DNA of 64,000 nucleotides from Chrysomallon squamiferum (lineage: Eukaryota; Mollusca; Gastropoda; Neomphalida; Peltospiridae), in contig CM022665.1 in NCBI GenBank assembly GCA_012295275.1, positions 9,329,476-9,393,475 of the forward strand, in the 5' to 3' direction. Below, in pieces: positions 13,101 to 27,698 of this stretch. Numbering within the stretch: the stretch's first letter is position 1; each line of letters starts with the position of its first letter. A program made the position numbers and the translations under genes. Below the pieces are notes generated by a model. It did no database searches. It was not told where the DNA came from and saw only the letters and a list, made by a program, of their open reading frames with translations.

Positions 13101-16100
13101 TGAATTAACAGAGAATCTGGTTAGTGTAAAGCATCTTTTGAAAGGTAAAAATAAATGTTTGTTTACAGTGTTCACTTTTCTATCTTTTGTTAATCAGTAG
13201 TGCTATTAAATTTTTAAATTAAATTAAAAAAACATTAGATTAATTAGTCACATTATGTGACTTGACCATAATTTTTAAGAATTTTATTTTATTTTTTTAT
13301 TTTTTTACTTACTTCTTCTAATGCAAACTTTAATTTCATTAATCTTTTAGTTACTGTAGATCATTTTACTGTGATTGCTAAATGAATTTAATATTACTGT
13401 ATTTCAGTATATAATTTGCTTGATTCATTCTGTTTGGTTGTATGTATCCATTCCTTGGTATTGATCTACTGTAAAAAGGTTAACCAGGCATTGTTGTGTT
13501 TAGAAGTACTTGAATCTCTGGCTGTATACAATACAGACTTGGTAAGTTGTAATTGTTTCATAACTAAGTTTATGAAAAAAAGAAAAAAGAAAAAGAAATA
13601 TCAGAGTTAATGAAATTGTAATAAAAAACTGTTAATCTCTTTAATAATATAAATAAACAAGATAAATAATCATGAGATATTTATCATGTAATATCCAATT
13701 ATTAACAGTCTATTTTCATTTAGTTCTTGGTATAATGTTATTAAGTGAGCTTTCAACTTTTGTAGATCAATGAAAATAATTTTTACTTTATTTTATAATA
13801 AGTCTGTTGTTTGTGTATTACAAAATAATTTATAGCTTTTATCTTTTTATCAAAATTATATAACTGATCCGTAACAGTTACATTATTTGGCATCCTTTAT
13901 GGTCTGGAATTATATTTTTGGAATGTAATTTTTCTCTAGAAATTTGGATCAAACCATTAAATAACCACTACTCCTGTTACTTTTATTATTATTTTTAAAT
14001 TAACATTTCAGACAAAACTTCATGCAAAGATGGGAATCCTAATTTATTCATCAGATTCAGTTGATGATACTGCAGATGCAGAAGTGCTAAAACTAATGGA
14101 TGTTGTTAACTTTAGCTTAGGTTTGTGTTACTACAAGTTAAACCAAAGTACATTGTGCCAGTCAGTGTTGAAGAAGATTAATTACAAACCATGGAAACAC
14201 CAGGCTGCTTACCTAATAGGTATTTAGTCACATTTATAATGTTTTCTGTTTTTCTCTTTTTATTATTACATTTTGAGAATTCTTTATCTTAAACGTTCAA
14301 GCCAGGAAGTGTTCAGAGTAGCCTGAGAATAGGATCAAAGTCTAAATAATAATTCCATTTGTATTTCTTATACATTTTTTGCAAATAGTCTGCAAGATTT
14401 TTTTTTATCTGTATATGTAATAATTTTGTTCATAAAATAAAGTTTGATGCAAAACAAATCAAGAACTTTAAGATTTGTTACATATTTTTGTCTAATAAAA
14501 TTTACATAGTTTTTCATTCAAAAATGATAATGATATATTGATAATAAAGATAAAATATTTAACAAGTAATACGTGTAACATAAGTCTAGAGTTCTTTTTA
14601 TATTTGTGTATGTATATAATAACTAGTGTTTCCCTTATGCAAGCAGCCCACCCTACCCCTTTTGGGGTCTGTCCTAGTGCAGTCAATTCAGAAAATGCCT
14701 GCCCACATTTGCCAAAATTCTCAAAAATTACAGCAATATTGCCTCAAATCCATCTATAATTTTTGTTGTCTGAAGGCATCAATTTGTCAAGCAAACAACA
14801 CTTTTTAGTGCCAATAAACAAACACAAACAACACTTTTTAGCACTAAGAAACAAATATGAACAATGTTTTTTAGCACCATCATATATTCATGAAAGCTTA
14901 ACTATGAGACCTTGTCATTTCTGGCCTTTTAATAATATGTATTATGAAAAAAATGCCCCTTTTTCAGTCAGGGAGAAACAGTAATAACTGTGTGTCTCAC
15001 TGTATACTAGTGATGGTACAAAATGTAACAGGAATAACTAATGTCAGCATTATTTATATCTTATTAACTTTAAAATATTTATAGCTTGAAATATGGCTAA
15101 TTGGTTAGTTTTGGTTTTTATTAATGCTAGAATCTCTAGTATAATAAATACTGGGTTAATTTAGTTAAAAGTAAAAACTCATGTTAAAATTATGAATTTT
15201 GTTTCACTCCGTCTGTTTATTATTATTGTTTATTTTTTATTATTAATTACTCTTTGTTTTTAGGTAGTTCATTACTTGCAGAAAATGTGTATTCTGAAGC
15301 ACTAGAATCTGTTACTGCAGTTTTACATGAGGACACAGACTGTACTATTGAATCTCAGCTTAGAGCCAGACTTTTCAATTTACAAGGCATCTGCTTCAGT
15401 AAGCAGGTAACATTTTATTTTAATTTCCTATTAAAATCAACCAAACATGTATGTTTATTTTAGTCTTTCTTTTGAAAGAGCAAAATATGTTGCATTCATA
15501 AATTCAGTGATTCAGTAATCTGGTAATATTTTAATTTCCTACCAAACATGTTTGTGTTACAGTTTCTTTTGAATGAGAAATAAAATATGATAAATTCATA
15601 ATATTATGAGATAATGTTTTCTTAAGTTCAGTTATATTGTGCCTTTTTAAGAACATTTTTAATAATTATATTGAATTTAGTTATGGCTGCTAAACCATGT
15701 ATCACATTGCTGTAACTTTCTTTGTTATTTTTTTTAAATTCCAGAGTAATATACCATCACTCTAAAACTGACAATTAAAATTGTATTTCTAAATAGTTGT
15801 ATTATTTTTCATAGAATTTTCATCACAGTGCTATTGCCGCATTTAGAGAGGCTCTTCAGGCAGATTTTACAGAACTTATTGCACTGTATAATGTTGGACT
15901 ACAGTATAGACATCTTGGCCTTGTAGATGAAGAATTAGAAGCATTGAATCTGTTGATCACAGTAAGCATTTGTTTTTATTATTTCCTTGGCTTGAATATA
16001 TACAACAACAAAAAAACAGCATTGATTGACCTATAATGATATAAACAAAGAGTAAAACTACACATAGTTATGTTTTAAGCAGTGTTGGAAATACACTAAA

Positions 16101-19100
16101 AAAAAAAAAACATCAGACACCAAGGCTGGCAAGAAAAAAAACATCAGACACCAAGGCTGGCAAGACTTAAAAGATTTAAGCTCTGTTGAATCATTGCCAG
16201 TCTAGATGCTGTACAACTGTTTCCAACTGTTTACAACACTATTTTAAGATTAAATATGAACTGTAATGAAAAGCCAACAATATGTCTAGATGCTGTACAA
16301 CTGTTTCCAACTGTTTACAACACTATTTTAAGATTAAATATGAACTATAATGAAAAGCCAACAATATGTCTAGATGCTGTACAACTGTTTACAACACTAT
16401 TTTAAATATTAAATATGAACTGTAATGAAAAGCCAACAATATGTCTAGATGCTGTACAACTGTTTCCAACTGTTTACAACACTATTTTAAGATTAAATAT
16501 GAACTGTAATGAGCCAACAATATGTCTCGATGCTGTACAACTGTTTCCAACACTATTTTAAGTATTAAATATGAACTGTAATGAAAAGCCAACAATATGT
16601 CTAAATGCTGTACAACTGTTTACAATGGTTTCCAACACTATTTTAAGTATTAAATATGAACTGTAATGAAAAGCCAACAATATGTCTCAAAGGTCATATT
16701 TTTGTTTAAATGTTTCCCATTTCTCATGACATTTCATTCATTAAATGTTTGGGATTTTTTGGTTTGTTTTTTAAATTCACTAATAGAAGGTTAGATCCTT
16801 TTTATTATTATTTAATCAGACTATCAAGTATCAAAATTTTATGATTTAATAATATAATGAAAATTGAAGAAATAAAAATAACAGACTTTCTGTATTGGTG
16901 TGTTGTTTTCTGGGTAATATTAATAGATTAAGTCACTTACATTTCTCTTTTATCTTAATTATTTTTATATTTCAGATTCTGGAAGACAGAGCTAATTCCA
17001 GCCAGACTGATTCTTCACAAATTTGCTTTAGTCTATTTTTCACTGACAATATTACCAGTGAGTCAGTATCTCTGCTTCAGGCCTTGTATGCTTTAGCCAG
17101 TCGCACCAAACAGCTAGAAAGGTCAGTTACTGAACATAAATTTCATTTCTTGTCACTATTTTTTATTGAAAAATGTGTTTAAAATCCCACCACCACAACC
17201 AAAAAAAAGAAAAGAAACAAAAACAACAACAACCCCATAAAAAGCTAAACAAAAGCAATATATTTTTTAATATATTAATTTTACCCTGTAGCCGTGAATA
17301 TATTTATAAGTGTGTTAATTTCCAACCTTATAAGTATGTTGGCAGCATCAGTTTGCTTTTACTATTTGCAGCCTCATAGATATTTTTAAAAAAGAATAAA
17401 ATAGTTGATTTTTAATTTGGAAGCACTTTTCTTTAAAATTTTGAAATTCAGTAAATCTGCAGAGCTTCATTAAATTTCTTGTTTGTTTATAAGATTTGTA
17501 ATTTTGACTGAAAATATCAGAATTATTATGTCCCCTTGATATCTTTCTTGAGTTTTGAATTCATGTGGATTTTTGAAATTCATGAAATCTACATAGCTAC
17601 TTAAATATTTTTGTTTTGAATGATTTAAATATCAACCAAAGTGTTCTATCAGTTTATAAGATTTGTAATTTTGACTGAATATAATAAAACAGCATTATTA
17701 TGTCCCCTTAATAAATGTCTTCAGTTTTTAATTCATGCTGATTTTCAAAATTCAAGATATCTACATAGTTTCTTGATAGTTCTTGTTTGTTTTAAAGGAT
17801 TTAAATATCAACTGAAGTGTTCCATCAGTTTTTACAATATTTGAAAATTACGATCTGCCCTTAACTGCTTTTTTGAGTTTTGAATTCATGCTGATTTTTT
17901 GTCATCTTTGAATAATGCCTTATTCTTATTGTCATAAGTAAACAACCTTTTTTATTGAAATAGTAATGTACCATCAGCAATCTAATTTTCCTCTGGTAAT
18001 CTGAGAAAAATGAATTACCTGTAATAATTAATTAGACATAAGTAGTCATGAGTGTTCATTATTTTTATGCACTGTGACAGTTAATAATCATTTTATAAAT
18101 CCAATTTCTACAAAATATTATTCCATAAATATTGTAGATTGAAATTATTTTTATCTGATTATCTGGTAATTTTATAATAATAGGTGAGAAATATCTGTAG
18201 TCCATTAATAAACATGTCAGGAATTTAGAAAACAGTACCTTTAAAAAACCCACTAATTTCAGACAAAGCAGTTTTAAGTTCTAATCAGGAAAGAAAACCA
18301 ATATATTAATACCTTTGTGCTGGGCATTTTGGGGATTTTCAGAATTGAAACAAGTTTCTGCTCATACTCGCCATGATTTTCTGAATGCTGGAGAAGCCCA
18401 TAGTAGATCAGTAATTGCCTACATCAGCACTGAAAGTCACATCACTAACGCGTGACAGAGATCATTGTCATTCAACACCCTGTCAGATATGTACTGCATT
18501 GCAGAGATCTCCGTCATTCAGCACCGAAAGTGTTAATATATAGCACGGAACATTCAACAAAATAAAATCTGTAATTTCTAACACATTCATTTTTCACACC
18601 TCACAAAGTCTTCCATAATTTTTTATTTTTTTTTGGCTGGAAGTTCATTTTTATATGAGAATGTTTAAAAAACAAACTTCAACTAATATGTTCCCATGCA
18701 GAGATTATATTACAATTTGTATTGTGCATATATCTTATCCAGATATATTTAGATAATTAAAATCATGATCAAATTGTTCATGGGTCTAGTTTTTCAGCAT
18801 TATTAAAGTGAATTTAAAACATTAAAATGAAAGTTATTACTGCCTCTAGATATTTTTTTAAAGATTTAATTATTGATGTCTGGTATGTTTCAAATAATAT
18901 ATGCAACACTATCATACTGTATAAACTTTCTGCCTCCATAAATTTTAACCAAAAAAAATGAAAAAGAAAAGAAAAGAAAGAGAGAGAACAAAGTAAACTT
19001 TAATTTCAGTAAGTAGTGTAATGTTTCCCTTCTGTATTTCAATTTTATGGTACTGGATATCATTACAGTCACTTTAATAAGGCCTTTGTTGTAATAAGGT

Positions 19101-22100
19101 AACTAGTAATGAATGATCTAGTTTTGATACAAGTTGGTCTGTGTCTGTCTATGTTTTTAATTAGAGTCCAGTTTGAGATAATGTTTCTTTCTTCTTTTTT
19201 TAAAAAATTGTTAAAATACTTAATGGATTTGATAAGAAGTATTTATAGAATTTGTATTCTAAGAAACTGTAATGTGATATTTTAAAATGAAAGATTTAAA
19301 GAAAAACATCCAAAAACATTATTGACAGTAATACTATTAATGATTAATTTTCTAATTTAAATTGTTTTGTTTTTTTGTGGGGGTGTTTTATTGGTGGTTT
19401 TTCTTTATATATTCAAGGGAGCTAATTTCAGATAACTTGGATAAACCTGCAAATAGATTGTTGTGTTCCCTTTTAAAATACAAATATCTTTTTGAGGTGT
19501 GATACAATACAGTTTTGATGATAATATAAGATTTATTGTCTAAATCTGTTACACACATACATGTAGGCACACATACTTCTACTTACAGGTAAGTAAGTAC
19601 ACACATTCCTACAAACATCATGTGTGCATAGTCATAACTGTAAAGAAAGGCACAGAAGTCCATTTACATCGATTATCAAAATTCACAGATATCCTGAAAT
19701 GTTACTCACTGAAATACATCAATTTAGAAAGAACTAAAAGTTTTCTCTAACAGTTTTCACTTTAACCTGTATTTTAATAATCCTGTTAAATTTAAAATAA
19801 ACTGAATGAGAAATTTAACTGTTCTCATCATATTTAGCAAAAACAACAAACAGCTTATATTTTTCATTTGGTGGGGGGGTTGGCATTAATTCCTATACTG
19901 ACAAGTTTTAAGAATGAACCTATATAATATATTTGTTAATCAAACCCAGCACATTAAGTTTGTCACCCCATTTTAACAGTGCTGAGCAAACACTGTTATC
20001 AGTAGCCAGTTTGGTATATGTGGTCAAGACTGTAAACTTTGTTCACTAGGGTGTGTGTGTATGTTACTTGATACCTTTGTAGTTGGATACCTGTCACTGA
20101 TAGTGATTTGCTGTTTTGATATTTACACATATCTAAACTGCCCAGCCTGCATGACTCATTCTTTGTGGGAATTCCAATTACCTGTAGGGACAATCCGTAC
20201 GATTTTGATGTTACTCTTTTCTCAGTGTCAGTTGAAAACAGAACTTTAAAAACTTGAAATAAAGAAACATTATTTAGTATTAAAAGGGTTGTGCTAAAAT
20301 TTCCAAAAAAACAAAAACACAACACAAAAAAACTGGTAGGGAATGAATAGATGAATCATTAAAAATATTTTACATACAAAGTGTTATAAAATATGTTTTG
20401 GTTAAAAAATAAGGGTTCATTTTAAAATGCAGCATCCAACATTTGTCACATGCTAAAAAATCACTGTAGATATAGTATTAAATATGGCAACCATTTCTGG
20501 AATAATTATGAAATAAAAGCAGAAATTTTTGATCACTGAACTAATATTGTATACTTCCAATCAGTTTTATGTGGGTTTTTTGCAGGTGACTTTTATAAAC
20601 TTTAATAAATAGTCCTTGATGCAAATGATTTATCTGTACATTTCAGTTCAATGCTATTCAGTTTATTACATTGTGAGACCTTTATTTAATATTTATGATA
20701 CTTTATGCAAGATACTTTAAAAAAGAAAAAGAAAGTTTATTGTGTCTATCTACATTTATTTACTCTATGGTTACACTGTTAAAGAATGTTGAGTCTCTGG
20801 TTGAACAAAAAAAGGTACTGCATTAATTTAATATTTAGGATGCCTGATTTATATCTACTGTGGAAAGAACGTTCTTTTATTTCATTATGAATCTTTCATG
20901 ACATGTTAATATATTTTAATATTGATGCTTATTATATGAAAGTTTTTTTTATTTATTTATTTATTGAAGAAACTCAAGTTCCTGTTATGCATTAGTGGTA
21001 ATGAATTTTTCTTTATAAATATCCACAGTTAGAACAGCACATACCACAGTATTTAACAAACCTGTTAAATGGCATTAGCTAGAACAACCTATTCCAAAAT
21101 TTGTTTTTATACTGGTAATAGCAGTAATACTGTGCTCTTTATTCACAGCATAGTTGGCAAGTTGAAATACTTGACATACCTGTTTGAAGCAATGACAGTA
21201 AAACAATGTCTGCATTGTTGTTTTTATATGTCTGTAAAAAAAAACATTTGCAAACAGGCATCAGTGTATAAATATACTACTGTTTTTTAATCACAAAGCT
21301 GTGTCAGAATTGTTTTTTAAAATAATGCTGAAAATAGCAATAAAAGTGGTTTTTTAGGTCATCAAGTCAGTGCTCTCAGGTAAAGACGTAGCGTACAAGA
21401 CAACCATGTTTTGAGTAATTCAGTGTTTTTATTGGGGATTTTTCATTCTGTTTTTCTTGTGCTTACAGAAGGATAGATTAGACATTTTCTTTAATGGCCT
21501 GTAAAATTATTATAGTTATTATGACTTTTATTGTTTAATTTTGTTCATTTGTTGTTTTTATTTTAATTTTTTAATGTACTGCAAATCATTTTAGAGACCT
21601 AAATTCTTTCTAGTCTTTTAAGTTATTTTATTTTTTTCTGAAGTGTTTTTTAATTATAAATATAGATGAAGAAAATATCCACAATGAACTTTAGTTCTTA
21701 TAATATATTTTATTAAATAGTTTTCTCCAAACAAAATTTATAATAAATAACAGTAATAATAACAATAATATATATATATGCATATACACACATACATCCA
21801 TATATTTTTTATTTATTATTATTTTTTTTTTAAATAAGATTATCTTCTTGATGTTATAGAATTTAATTTATGATCCTGAGTATGAATACAAATTAATCTA
21901 AAGTAACTGTCATGAAGAAGTAAAAATGATTTGTTTACCTACCAGAATACAGTTACAAGTAAAGTTTTAATTACACAAAAACATAAGATGATATTGGTGT
22001 GACAGAGACACTGTAATCAAGATGTACAACTGACCTCTGAGTATATGATGTACCTTGAAGGTCAGGCATAAGGGTGGTAGTGACTGAGTTTACGTAAATT

Positions 22101-23576
22101 TGATATAAATTCCAGCCGGGAATTAAACAGGGAGATGTAATGCACACAGAGACAGCCAGTCCATAACATAAACCGAGCAACCAAAGATCCTGGTTTGCCT
22201 TGTTATATCAACATGCTCGAACTTTGTGTTGAAAATGTTTCTCATTTATGCAAACATTTGATATTTTAAAGCTCAGTTTGTTTAGTTTTAATTAAAAATG
22301 AAAAGATGGAGTGAGAATTAAAGATGTGAACATAGGACTAACGCTGCTTAGAAATAACACAAGACTTTGGAATATTCAGAATTCATAAGCTGCAGTCATG
22401 GAGTAGATTGGATTAATGTGAATTGAATTGTAGGAAATGGGGGGGTGAATGTTGATTTAAAATACTGGTGCACTCACATTAATTGTTTGTTACAGTTTTT
22501 GAATGATTTCTTTTGCTGTAATTAAACAATATTTATATAAATTAATGCCACAGGTGTTTTATGGGATGTCTCAGAATTTTAAAAAACTTTATTACTACAA
22601 TATACTGTTTATGCAGAAATAATTCTAGTGTCATTGAGGAATACAAAGGAAATTTTAAAGCTTTTATAAACATAATTTTGAGATGACACTTTTGATCATC
22701 TTTATTACTTGTGATATATTCAGTGTTAAAAAAAGAAGAAGGAAAAATGCATTAATATTACTGAAAAAAAAAATGTTAGAACATCATGTATTTTAATGGT
22801 TTAAGGAAGTGACACAATAGTAGATTTTAATATGATTTTATTGTCATTAAAAATCAAAAATGTGTACACCTGTTTCTGATGATGTGTATACAACATTCAG
22901 TTTTCTGTAGCAATACAATTTATAAAAATGATATTTAACCCAGAAAATAAACATCAATTAATATTTACTAGATTAATGAATGAATGATTCAGGTTAAAAA
23001 AATAAAGTAAAATAACAAAAGACAGGTAGAAAAAAAAATTGCCCTGAATTAATCCATTAAATTTAGATAAATGTAAGGTGGGTCTGCCAAAGTATCAATT
23101 ATCTGTTATGTATTGCTTACATTGCAATATCCTGATTCAGCTTAGCAGGAGTGTCACCTCACCCTTTTTGTTGTTCACTTAGAATTGCTTAAACAGATCT
23201 TGTTCGTATGGTGAACAAATTACCTTTCTTAGACTGACATATGACTCAAGACTTGCGATATCTGCATTTTATGCATAGTTTGCTGACAATTTAGCACTGC
23301 ACAGTGATATAAAGGAAAAACCAAAGGAAATAAAATAGAGGTCACTGAAACTTGTGCCAGAATCCAGACAGTGATGAAAATGATTATATACGCAATTTTA
23401 CCAACAGGTACTTATCACTAAGAATCACACAGCCTTTTATCAGTTTTATGCAACAGTTGATCTTAACATTTGTGTCGACCCAATTCAGTATACATATTGT
23501 GACCTATAAAGTCTTATCTAACAACCCAACTCTGACTAAGCATTTAGTAGTAGATAAAATAATTTTACATAGAGAG

Positions 23577-23625
<49 letters not shown>

Positions 23626-26600
23626 TTTATTTTATTAATATTTTTTTTACCTTTATTGAACCAGGATTTTAAGGAACATAAATAATTTATAAAATTTAGG
23701 AGATGATATTAACAAATCCAAGGCTAGAATCAAGACTTTCTTATCTTACTTCACAAAAAGAAGTTTGTAAGCCTACCCTTCTTTTTCAGCTGGCAAAATC
23801 TGCACTTACTGCCTTAACTATAGGCCTGTATGTGTGGATACACATATCTGCATTTTCTCTTGTTAAATGGTTTGATTGAAACATTCTCCATACATCTATG
23901 TTGTTATGTGAATTATAACTAAATTTATTGTTTTGCTGCAGGCATTTTACTGACATTTAAATTAAGCTATGTGACATCATGTGCCTTAGGCAAGGATACT
24001 TGTACATCACCTGTCAGGCATAATTAATGCTTTGTTGGACCTCCAGCATACTCATTTATTGCCCTAATTTTCTCTCAGGGAATAATGTAATAAATGTATC
24101 AACTACTTAATAAAATGATACCACAGAATATTTATATGTGAAATTCCTTTAAATAAAAAAGCCCAAACATCTTCTTATGGATTAAGAGGTACTTGCAGAT
24201 TAGTATTAAAATGTAATAATAGACTGCAGAATCAGTTTTGATTAATGACTGTACTGAGAGCTTTTTCCCATAGTGCTTACCAGCCAGTAATCCATGACAG
24301 GTTTATCAAAGACTGGTTTGTACATTCACGTGTACAGTAAATTGCATATAATATGTCACTTGCTACTAATAAGTAAGAATACTCATGCAGTTTATTTTAG
24401 TATTACCTGTCATTAAATGTAAAAAAAACCAGACAACCTCCCCAAAAATAATAATAAACTCCCTCCCCCCCAAACCCCCCAAAAAAACCCCAGACATATT
24501 TCATACTAATTATGTTCATATTTTTTATTAAACAATTGTTTATTTATTTATAATATAATCGGCAATAAATATCCAGGTATACAACAGTCATAACACTTAA
24601 TATTTTGATAAAACTCATGATGTAAAATGAAAATAAATCTTTAGGAAAATACACAGTTTCTGGACTAATGTGTGACTAATAGCTTTTGGAATTACAATTG
24701 TTTAGCCGGTTGTTTACCAACAACAAAGTTAGCGTGACATTTGAAAGCAGAACAAACCATGAAATAAATGTGGTGAATAATAAACAACTATATATATATA
24801 TATATATAGCACAGTAAGGAAGAACTGAAAAGCCTGATTAGTCATCTGAAAAAGAAAGAAAAAAGTCATTATTTATTAATTTTATTTTTATAAATAAAAT
24901 TATTTAGAATATGAATCATGATATATTTTACACTTTTTAAAAATATAACAGTGCTTCTGCATTTAATCACTATCTTCTGACTTTTTAATCGACTACTGAA
25001 AAACTTATTTATTATGACAATGGTACACTTTTTAAAGAATTAACAAATAACAATAATAATAATAATAATCATAATATATTAGAACATTTCTTTGTTAAAC
25101 TGGTTAGAATAATAAGAATAACTTGACTGTTGGTAAAAGTAACAACTTGGGTAGCAATTTTGCCTAGGTTAGCTTGTTGAAATCTAGTGTTTATATAGCA
25201 GATATTCTCATTCAGTTTTGAGTTCATTCCTTTCTCACTAATCTAGTGTTTCATAAACAGGACATTGATCTGACTCACAGTCCAACTTTACTATTTGTTT
25301 CCCCAGGAAAAGAAGCTTGAATTATAGTGATTAAATCAGTTTAGTTCATTTCCATTTAATCAAAACCAATTATTTGTACCTGTTCTGTCAATACTGAAAC
25401 TTTATATATTTATAACAGTTTTGCAATTATTGTCTTCAGTCAATGCCTCAGTTAATTAAAGAAAATTGCTATTTCTTTTTTCTTTTTTTTTTTCATCCAT
25501 GGTCCTGTTTATTTCTTGAGAAGTATATATTTTTTTAAGGTTTGGGATAATATCACTAAGCAATAGTATTTATTTAAGAATTACACAGTTAAAGAAAATA
25601 CTAAACCTTTTGTTTTAGACATCTTTTTTTTTTTTTTAGAATGAGCTTAGTAATATTAATCTTTGATGCTTTGTTTTTGAGATTCTGGTCTGAGTTATTT
25701 CATGTTTCAGATTTAATGAAGCTTCAGAAAAATATTTAGATCTTCTGGCAGTAAAAAGTGACCTTTTGTCACTAAGTCTGAAGGTAAATATTATTACTGT
25801 CTGAATTTTAAAAATGTTTCTTAACTTTTTGTATTATTTCTATATTTATTTTTATCTCAGTTTTTAGTTTTAATATTTTATTTTTATTATATTTATTAAT
25901 ATATATATAAAAGAAAAAATATATATATAGATTATTTATTTTATTTTTTCTTTGACTGTAAATAAATATTTATTTGACCTAATTAGATGAGAAATGCAAC
26001 CTAATTATTTTAGTCAGAGTCCATTGCAAATCTAAAAATAAATTACACAAACTGTCTGTTTCTTCAGATTTTATATATTTTATAATAAACATCTCTGAAA
26101 AATAAATAAATAAATAAATAAATTAATATACATATGTATATGTGGGTATGGATGGGTATGTGTTATGTCACTACTGGAATTAATTAATTTTTATTTTATT
26201 TTAGGGAAATGAAACAAATTTGATAAAATTACCAGATATGGTGACTATCTACACTGAATGTGCTTACTGCCTTTTAAAATCAGGTCAGTTCAAGGAATGT
26301 ATAATTATTTGCACCAAAGCTCTGGAAACATACACTTCAACTGTTATGACTGATTCGATGGTGGTTTTTTCAGAACCACTGGAAGACAGTCTTTTTGCAG
26401 ATGATAAAAATGTTCTACAAGAGAACACAGAAAATAAATCTGTCTGGTCACGAAAGAGACAAAGGTCAGAATCTTGTGTTCATTCTGAAGATGTCCAGTG
26501 GAAGGAAATGAAACAGTATATGACGTTGATCTTTTATAAAACTGATGCTCTGTATCAGATGAAAGATTTTAAATCTGCTGCAGATATTCTTCACAGGTAC

Positions 26601-27655
26601 ATAATTATTTTGACGTCATAACAAACATATTTTTTAAACGTATTTTAAATTGATTTATTTTCAGTTATAATATATCAAGATCTTTTAAGACATATGACAC
26701 AATATAAAAACAAAACATTCAGAAAACATCAATGAGGATTTAAAATTTATTTTCTTATGGCAAGATATTATTTTAAATTCATGAAAATGTTCAGAAAACA
26801 TTAAACTATAGCATAATTATGTGTTTTATTTTTGAACTTAAGAATGTTGCTTAAAACTGCCAAACAGGCATTCAAAACATATAGCAATTCATCAATAACA
26901 GTTACATTTAACAGATGTCTAGGTATTTGTTGTATCTAATAATATCAATAAAGTCATACAAAGGTGATGGGTCTTTTTTATGGTAATAGAGTGTATACCA
27001 AAACTCTAAATGTTTTTTTTAATGCTAAATGCATTTACCTGGTTCCAAGATCTCTTGCACACATGTGAAAACAGTCAGTGCTGAGGATGTATATAAAAAT
27101 GATGTAATTTTACCCAATATATGTTCATAACTTGAAACTTCAGCCTAGGAACTGATAAAACCCACATAAATAATAAGGATGCAGTTTACTGTATAATATT
27201 TTGTTTCACTATTTTAGAGCTGTAGTTGGTCAAAACTGTTGATAGCAAACCAACATATTAGGCAGGTCAATTATATAATTATTTTTTTTTACACTGAGTT
27301 TAATAAAAAATTAATTGAAATTGTTAGTTCTATAGAAAAACTTCAAGACAGCTCTGGAGAGATTTTATCAGACAAAGACAGTATAAGTTTAACAGAAGTT
27401 TCTGCTGTGAAGAAACAGAGAATTGTTGATGGACAAATTATAAACCCAGGTAAATAACTGAATGTTTTTTATTTAAAGTTAAATTAATATTCTGTTATAA
27501 ATAGCTTTACTAGATGATTTCCAGCATAAAAGGAACATGTCATAATTAACAGTGCTAGGTGATATGGTTATTTATTTCAAAAACATGGATGATATTTTAT
27601 CTGTTTATTTTTTTATTGACACAAAAATTACATTTTTGTTTTTTTCATGATGCAG

Positions 27656-27698
<43 letters not shown>

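Larger units (their letters stand above)
17122..25710 (+). other. 8.6 kb FANCG intron with mobile-element remnants
   Basis: This is the largest intron in the window, bounded by AG|GTCAGT at 17121 and a TTTCAG acceptor at 25710. It carries a piggyBac-like MITE, a probable SINE, and a GT microsatellite, each listed separately, plus C-rich and A-rich tracts near 24420-24500 and a TA run near 24790. I found no exon-like segment with family resemblance inside it. Confidence 0.7.
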
